Of a stretch of 64,000 bases of DNA, positions 57,414 through 64,000 are shown in pieces. The DNA is from Adiantum capillus-veneris. Taxonomy: Eukaryota > Streptophyta > Polypodiopsida > Polypodiales > Pteridaceae. Location: the NCBI GenBank assembly GCA_014529385.2, contig CM043966.1:103863087-103927086 (forward strand), written 5' to 3'. The notes under the pieces were generated by a model. That model made no database searches. It was given only the letters and a program-made list of their open reading frames with translations, and was not told where the DNA came from. Each line of letters opens with the position of its first letter. Within the stretch, counting starts at the first letter, position 1. The position numbers and the translations under genes are program-made.

Positions 57414-58097
57414 GAACACAGTGTAAATCCTGGAAGGTGAAACGAGACAGAATGAAAGCAAGAAGGATAAAATCCCAAATTGCCATGCAAAATGAATTAC
57501 ATGAAACGAAAGAGAAACTGAAACAAGAGAGAGATAGTAAAATTGCTGAGGACAACAACAAGCCGAGGAAAGCATCCTCGGGGGGATCAGTCTTGGTCGA
57601 GAAAGTGCTAGAGCCTTTAGATGCTTTATTACAAGCGTATGAAGCAAGGCTAAAAACAAACCAAACCTTAGACCATAGATGGTTGACTTATCCTCAAACC
57701 ATAAGTGGAAACAAAGTGTTTGGAAATGTGTATACACCTTATTGAAACAGCGCAAGCATTGATGGAACCTAATGCGATTAGAACCCCAGAACAAGAAGTG
57801 CTGATTCACAAAGAGCGAGAAAAAGTGAGGATCGATGAATTAGAACAAGTAAACGGACCCAAGCCTGAAACTATATTGTTATTGGATCACCTAGTGGTGC
57901 CGAACACCACTGATGATGCTAAGTCAATGACTATAATGCCAATTTTGGAAGTGGAAGAACCATGGCCACAATACTTATGGGAAACCATTAGAAATAGAAA
58001 GAACGGAAGCGCGACGTTACAATATGCACCGATTCTTGAGGTTAACATGGACAATGAATTTTATCCAGGAGATATACAATCGTTGTATAGAGATTGA
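57377..58097 (+). pseudogene. Spacer coding region of element B
   Basis: Two overlapping frames (57377-57745 and 57705-58097). The first is highly charged and probably coiled-coil (QIAMQNELHETKEKLKQERD); the second contains LIETAQALMEPNAIRTPEQE, WPQYLWETIRNRKNGSATL and NMDNEFYPGDIQSLYRD. No known domain. Its place between zinc knuckle and protease suggests a Gag-Pol linker; the overlap marks a frameshift. Confidence 0.45.
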
Positions 58098-58247
58098 GGA
58101 ACGGAGGTTTCGATGGAGAGCAAAGCTCAATCCCTGAAAACCCTACCTTCATTTATAGGTGAACACGAGGCACAATCGGAGATAAGATTAGTTCCATCCC
58201 AGATGAGAGCTATTCCACAAATGATTGACTCATAAAGTCTTCAAGAG

Positions 58248-58943
58248 ATGTTGTTGACACCTGTAACATACACAATCACATTGTCAGAACTCTTGAGAGT
58301 CAGACCACACTTATGGAAAGACATGGGAAAACATTTGGAGAACAAAGGAATAAAGATACCTCTTCAGACAAACCCTACAGTAGAAGAAAAGAAACGGGAA
58401 GGTCAACCCAAAGCCCAACCTGTGCCCATAAACAAGGTCGGAAATTACTATGAACGTGAGAAAGGTAATACAACCTTACCTATCGAATATCGCGATATAA
58501 AGACGATAGCTATCCTACATAGTGGAGTCGGAGTTGTGATTGCTACAAAGCAAATCTGGGAGAAATAGGACCATCCAGCTCTCAGAAAGATGAGAAAGAA
58601 ACTACAACTCGCAGATGGGTGTGTGGAGAGACCATTGGGAGTCCTAGACCAAATAGTTGTAACTTCGTGTGGAATCAACTATGAGCACACCTTTGTCGTG
58701 GTAGATTTCGGAAAAACAAACAACTTTGACATTATTTTGGGGTGACCTTTTATGTGTCAACTCAAAATGATACAAGATTGGGGGTACGACCAAATTTACC
58801 TAAGGCATGAGGAGCTAATAACGAAAATCAACATGAAGGATCACATCTATAGAGACGTTGCAAAAACACCAGTGCAAGAACTTGATTCAACCACAGTGAA
58901 TGGAAAAGAAATACCTGCGTGGTTACAAACAAAAGCACATGTC
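58248..58943 (+). pseudogene. Protease region of element B
   Basis: Frame 58248-58568 ends in EYRDIKTIAILHSGVGVVIATKQIWEK, a retropepsin start with H-S-G where D-S-G is expected. After a stop it continues LGVLDQIVVTSCGINYEHTF and VVVDFGKTNNFDIILG (to 58743), the retropepsin C-terminal half, then MIQDWGYDQIYLRHEELITK (58752-58946). The catalytic Asp is lost and two stops interrupt it. No RT follows. Confidence 0.65.
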
Positions 58944-58946
58944 TAG

Positions 58947-59764
58947 ATGTGTGGAGCATCTGATTGTGGAGACTTAATCAAAGAGGAATGTGTGTTGGAA
59001 AGGTCAGTAGAAGACAAGGCTTATCTCCCAGAACCTTTCCCTGAACATTTATTTGAGCCATTTGGGTGGACTCAAATATTTTCAACCTTGGATGTATGTG
59101 TTAATGAATGCACGCCTATAAAATTTTGTGACGATGAAGGATATGACCTAGTACGTTGCAAATGGCTAGCGTCATCCTCGAGTCAAGATCAGATAGCGAG
59201 GAACAAGAAAAACCACTACGTGAGACTGAGTGTAAAAGAATATTTGATGAGATATCTATAATGGACGATAGGAATCGAATAGAGGAGGAATTCACAGACT
59301 CATTAAGCGATGACCTTTCATCACTGGGTGATGAAATCCAAATAATAGATTCTGATGACGAAAGATCAAGTGGATCAGAGACGAATAGGAAGTATATGTC
59401 GAGACCGGACAGGTTTTACGAGTTTCCTAACCAAAAATCTAGTCGACAAGAGCGGTATAGATCAAAGAGAACAAGGAAATCAAGAGCGAATAAGCATAAA
59501 TCCATGCCTCTTGTCAATGACAAAATGGGATATCTAAGGCTTGTAAAAGCTGACGATTGTGTCAAAGACAAGGTCACTGGACGATTTATCAAAACTAAAC
59601 CATGGAAAAACAACAAGAAGAACAAACGTGAAAAGCAAACAACTGAGATACATAAGGAGGGGGAAACAGGGTCTAGAATGACCAAAACAGAGAGAAAAAG
59701 AGAGTACAATAAGCTCAAACAGACCCTCAAAGACATATGGACAATTGAAATGGAAACAGATTAG
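58947..59764 (+). CDS. C-terminal protein of element B, unknown
   Basis: Frames 58947-59261 and 59156-59764. The first has SDCGDLIKEECVLERSVEDKAYLPEPF and FGWTQIFSTL; the second is strongly charged, with an acidic Ser/Asp block (SDDLSSLGDEIQIIDSDDE) followed by Lys/Arg clusters (RSKRTRKSRANKHK, KPWKNNKKNKREK) that look like nuclear-localisation or nucleic-acid-binding signals. No RT, RNase H or integrase. It may be an element-specific accessory protein; homology unknown. Confidence 0.4.
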
Positions 59765-60801
59765 GACACGAATTATGACAAGATCGAACATCCTTCCCAT
59801 TATAAGAAGTATACCATACAAGATAGAAAAATTATAGTGCAACAACCGATGAGATAATTGAAGGAACGTGGTACATCATACGACTAACCTCGTCACCTCC
59901 TGCCCTGAGATCTCTCAGCAAAAATCTACTTCATCGCAAATACATTAATTGACAAGAAAAAGTGCCTTGCAAACCCAACCTCTTACCTAGTAGGTCGGCT
60001 AGAAGTCTTCCGCGTTGTCACTTTGGCTTTCTGACTGCTCCTGATACGTGTTTTTAGGCAAATTGACAAAAACTTTGCCTCTCGCCAATTTAAGAGTACT
60101 CACTACAATTTACACATAAATTTGTACAAAAGCTTCAAAAAATTGCAAAATTTAGACCAAAACTTTGTGCAACTGGTCTTGAATCTTTCACGAAGTGTTT
60201 GACTATGATTCCGGAGTCTGTTTTGAGCAAACAAGGTACCTCTGGGATGCTCTCATTGAGTACTAGGCACTGGTATGTCCACAATCTAAAAATTGCATGA
60301 GTGGAAGCAACCGCGATTGCTGTCAAAATGCTCAGTTTGGGGTGTAGTTGATTTCTCTTGACTCCTTATGTCTTGCTGAGTCTCATGAGCCTATGCTTGA
60401 AGTATTTGGACTCTTTTTGGGCAGTTTCAGAATGAAGATATTGTTTTAGACTCTGAATTGGTCTTTGGGTTGTTTGGAGCTCTTCCACTTGTCCAAATTT
60501 GATGGGGGAAGTTGCTTTGGACTCCTTATGATGTCAAGAACCTGTGGGTATGGTCACTTTTCCAAAATCATGAAAGTGGCATCATTTGCGAAATACCTGC
60601 TGGCAATTTTGATGTTACCATTAGAAAGCGTACCCTCTTTGGAGTCTATTGACCCTATGTATGTCCAATTTGGACAAGATTTGGGTTGTCAAATGCCAGA
60701 ATTTCAACCAAAACTGCAACTTTACAAGAATTGCTCTCTTGATCAAGATTTTTTGGTATTTTAACCTGAAGGAAGTGGATGTAGGATTTTGTGAGCTATA
60801 A
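59765..60801. other. Non-coding region, no element boundary found
   Basis: The 3' LTR of B was expected but not found. ORFs such as 60465-60764 show no family motif. Confidence 0.4.
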
Positions 60802-61077
60802 ATGAAGCATGAGATTGAAACAACACATGAATCTTTGGATGATGGTGCCATAACTGAGGTTGATACTTGTCATGAACATTCCCATGCTATAAATGCTCTT
60901 GTGGATACTTCTCTTGGTGATGATAGGGCTGATTTTGATGACTTAAATGATGATTTGGAGACCTTATTGATGAACGATGATGAGGTGGATAAAGATAATG
61001 TGTCTACATTTGGTTTGTTTTATGAGAAGTTTTGGAAGCGTATGATATGGATAATGCTTGTGGTGTGGATTCCATGA
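60802..61077 (+). pseudogene. Acidic coding remnant, unrecognised
   Basis: 91-codon frame rich in Asp/Glu (HESLDDGAITEVDTCHEH, LGDDRADFDDLNDDLETLL, DEVDKDNVSTFGLFYEKF). After a likely frameshift near 61045 the reading continues as YDMDNACGVDSMKSLLDTLR. It looks like a decayed protein segment, perhaps of a gypsy element. Family unknown. Confidence 0.35.
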
Positions 61078-62550
61078 AGTCTCTTTTGGATACACTAAGA
61101 TGTAGCCACTAGGTCTATCTTGACACACAGACTTGATATAGGGCACAAAGGCCTCAGACCACGTAGGGTCATGCAAGGTGGAAATGTGATGCTTTGATGC
61201 CTTGATTGTGGGCGTGAGCTTTGTGCTTGGCCATGCGTGAAGGGTGAATCATCTGCATACATTGGGGAGATCGTAGATATTGTGGCACTGCCCAGGAAAC
61301 TCTCCCTCTATGTGTGTGCAAGTGCGGGTGTTGGTGGTGATGTGCTCTTGAATACAAACAGTGACGTGAATGTGTGGAAGTGCAATGTGGGTGGATATGG
61401 AGGTGGGAGAGATGGTGATGGTGATGGTGGAGTTGACGGGGAGAAGCTAGGTAGCAAGGGAATGGCATGGGTAAGCACCTCTCAAGCAAGAAAGATTCTT
61501 TTTTTCTCACTCTCTTTCTCACAAACTAAATGTCAAAACCCTACGTCAACGTATTTGCACCAATTCTAGCTAGAATCTTTGATTGGAATCACTTGGATGA
61601 AAAGATAGATTGGAATATGTTCAAATTTTTCATCAAACTGGGCTCACTTTTGGTGTGCACTCTTCCCAAGGCAGGTTGAAACTCTATCTGAGGTCACATA
61701 TCAAAAATTCTCTAGCGGTTAGTCTTTTTAACTAGAGTGCACTGACTCGAATCACTTTAACTCTTTTCATTGTTTTTCCCCAAATTCCTAGTGTATATTC
61801 TGTTTTTCTTGTAGATTGTAGTGATGTGGCTAAATTTATGTTTTGACTTCATTTTAATCCTCCATATTCCATGGGATTCCAGAGTTTACTAGTTGTTTTT
61901 CCCTTTTTTTGTGCTTTTTCCTAGATTCATTAGCTTTTGGGTTGTCTTGTGGCCCTCAGATTTGTACTTTCTTGGTGGCATTCCATTGTTTTTGACATCT
62001 TTTGTGCAATTTTCCCGTCTTTTTTGAAAAACTTTTACATGCATACTTTTTTTATTCAAGTACCAACCCGATCTCTTCAAAATGGTTCCGTCTATGCATT
62101 GAGGGCAATCCGAATCTATTCCTTAAGTTTTTGTTATAGAGGAGGGATGCCAACCAATCTGCATATACGGGCTCTTCCTTCAAGTATGGCATGCTGATCT
62201 TGGATTTGCTGCTTTGTCAGATTTGAGAAAGCTAACGGTGTTGATACTCTGCTTGGATCTACTGGTGCTTTGCCTGTCTCACCCGACCCCATTTTTGATG
62301 CCTGAGAAGGGATGGAAGAGGCTACGGAAATGACTAAGACTGAAGACTAGGAAGGATAGGCTAAGGACTGGCGGGGATAGAGGCTGACAAATAAGGGTGC
62401 GGAGAAGCTGCACAGGAGGAGGGGGGAGGATTGGACGGGGTTAGGAAAGAGAGGACTAAAGGGGCTTTTGGGCGGCAGCCTGAGGTCGACCAAGAGGATG
62501 TCAACCAGTCTATTGATGTCGCCCAGTCTGACAAAAAGAAAAAGGTCAAA
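61078..62550. other. No gene recognised
   Basis: Includes a (GGT/GAT)n-like stretch at 61400-61440 that opens frames on both strands. Otherwise unremarkable. Confidence 0.4.
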
Positions 62551-62800
62551 GGCGAGGATAGGATTTTGGCAAGCAGGCTGGGTGAGGGTGTACAGGCGAG
62601 GGAGAGGGGATGAATAGGTGACGTTAAGGCGAGAAGGCTGGTCAGGTGAGGGCGAGGGAGAGTAGAGGCGAGGATAGGATTTTGGCGAGCAAGCTGGGTG
62701 AGGGTGTACAGGCGAGGGCAAGGGGATGAATAGGTGAGGTTAAGGCGAGCAGGCTGTTCAGGTGAGGGCAAGGAGGGTGTACAGGTTAGGGAAAGGTTGG
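62551..62800. repeat. 116-bp GC-rich minisatellite
   Basis: Unit starting GGCGAGGATAGGATTTTGGC at 62551 recurs at 62667; a third partial unit (GTGAGGGCAAGGAGGGTGTACAG) follows. Within units GCGAGGG and GTGAGGG recur. The purine strand is strongly G-rich. Confidence 0.8.
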
Positions 62801-63105
62801 GGTGCAGACTGGCGGGTGACATGTAGAGCAAGGGTGCAGGCGAAGAAGGTAGAGCAAGGTTACGGTGAAGCAGAGAGAACTCGCTCTCTCTTAGGGTGCG
62901 CACATGCACCATTTACAATGACACGACCGGTGGAGATTCTCGTGGCTCCCACCATTTTTTTGGACAGTAATGTAACGTTTGTGCATCTCTCTTTTACTGC
63001 TTCCATCGAAAAGTGAGTCGTTTTCCCTAGCCGTTTGAGACGATGCCAAAGCGGTGCCACACTAAATTTAGTAAGGTACTGTTTGCGCTCGTCAATGGAT
63101 TCCTT

Positions 63106-63149
63106 TTGTTGAGCTATATATAGTGTCTTGTTGAGCTATATATAGTGTC
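63106..63149. repeat. 22-bp tandem duplication
   Basis: TTGTTGAGCTATATATAGTGTC twice in tandem, followed by TCTATATATAGATC. Each unit contains the palindrome CTATATATAG. Confidence 0.9.
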
Positions 63150-63446
63150 TCTATATATAGATCAACACCTTTGCCGACTGCAGTTGCGCTTTCAACAGGC
63201 AGTTCCCAGCTACAGCCAACACGCAACTGTACGCAGGGTCCATAGCATAGCTCGTGATTGCTTCTTTCACGATAGGTGACCGGGACAGTAATGGTCGGCT
63301 TGCATGTGCGCTTCCTGATGACCCGTGGGAAGTCGATGGAGCACCCACCGTAGGGCTACCCGTTGTAGCATGTGCGCAATGAGGCCTAAACCGGTCGACG
63401 GAAAAAGTGCCTGTAGCGACCGGCTGTAACAGTGCATGTGCCCAAG

Positions 63447-63479
<33 letters not shown>

Positions 63480-64000
63480 TCTCTTTTATTTCAGTCTAAA
63501 AAGCGGGCTAGTTCCCTTTCCATTACATATTGAAAAATATACAAAGACATTCAGTGGCCTATAGCTGATACAAAACAGGGATGGAAAACCCCTCGGTAAC
63601 TAACAATACATGAAAAGGGAGAGGGAAAAACCCCTGAAGCACAGATACAAAAAATACATCTGATCTGATACCAAGCTACCTAGAAGGTAGGTTAGTATCT
63701 AACATAAGCCATAGGGACCTATACGAAGCAAATGGTAAACAGATCTGATAGTGTGAAAATGTAAAGAAATAGGACGCAAGAGAGCTACACAAGACAAGCA
63801 CAGAGCACACAGAGATGGAAAGCTTCTTCTTCTTCTCACAGAAAAGAGAGTACAAAATGACTAAGTGCTAAAGCTGAAAAGTAGCACATATGTACATGCG
63901 GTCACTAAGTGTGAACACGCTAGAAGCGTACTAGGGTGGCACTATAAGTGTAGTCCAGTTGTAGAATCACTAGTAGAGATCCTCCGTGTCGGTCACCTAC
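63150..64000. other. Window end, no gene recognised
   Basis: Holds a short CT repeat at 63448-63484 and, on the minus strand, TGGTATCAGATCAG near 63662-63675, a weak candidate iMet primer site without a convincing LTR end next to it. Confidence 0.4.

Noticed and set aside
61169-61569. Overlapping His-rich and Gly/Asp-rich ORFs on opposite strands
   Set aside because: Generated by a simple (GGT/GAT)n-like stretch; no homology and no conservation elsewhere.
62347-62912. Long minus-strand Pro/Ser/Leu-rich ORFs
   Set aside because: They follow the 116-bp G-rich minisatellite; repeats of the peptide simply mirror the DNA repeat.
63494-64000. Possible start of a minus-strand copia element (TGGTATCAGATCAG, 63662-63675)
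   Set aside because: The match to the iMet primer site is partial, the adjacent sequence lacks a CA-ended LTR, and no partner repeat is in the window.

Overview
This is plant nuclear DNA made almost entirely of LTR retrotransposons in several layers of nesting. The evidence is plant-type LTR elements with primer sites (PBS) for tRNA-iMet (TGGTATCAGAGC) and tRNA-Asp (TGGCGCCGNTGCCGGGG), a chromovirus with a C-terminal chromodomain, long GA/CT microsatellites and CpG-to-TpG decay. No host gene is convincingly present; one unrecognised protein tail lies at the left edge. The protein flavour (copia Gag, fungal-like gypsy polymerase) suggests a non-flowering vascular plant such as a fern or gymnosperm, but this is inference from memory of such proteins.

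Layout. 1-388: end of an unknown protein. 734-2700 (minus): truncated element 'H1' with PBS, two paralogous ~70-codon ORFs and a Gag. 4680-6680 (minus): gypsy Gag 'F' with a proline-rich tail, promoter and polypurine tract (PPT). 8270-18970 (minus): gypsy 'G', split by an intact young Ty1/copia element at 10602-16154 (5-bp ATAAG target duplication, LTRs differing by one indel). 19431-20700: start of a second copia. 20700-27000: RT-less tRNA-Asp element(s) 'D', with an LTR at 24314-25388 and a leader carrying a ladder of palindromes. 27787-28768: promoter and a second copy of the paired small ORFs ('H2'). 28969-32780: gypsy 'E', sister of G. 33070-35280: second copy of D coding sequence. 36065-42865 (minus): Gag-only element 'K' with ~2.35-kb LTRs. 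42933-51685 plus 54759-54850: chromovirus 'A', decayed, with a small hAT-like insertion. 51686-52028 and 54851-59764: tRNA-Asp element 'B', inserted in A's 3' LTR and then separated by an inversion. 59765-64000: degenerate sequence and minisatellites.

Most worth a second look: (1) the paired small ORFs, found in two diverged copies whose differences are largely synonymous; (2) palindromes with a CGCG centre at matching positions in the LTR and leader of two tRNA-Asp families (D and B), although the palindromic word differs completely between them; (3) an inversion traceable through two target-site duplications, with a breakpoint inside one such palindrome; (4) a repeated Y-Y-x-G-x3-I-W-x-P protein motif in RT-less elements; (5) gypsy polymerases that look fungal.

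All coordinates, motif matches and alignments were read by eye; no search or alignment program was run.
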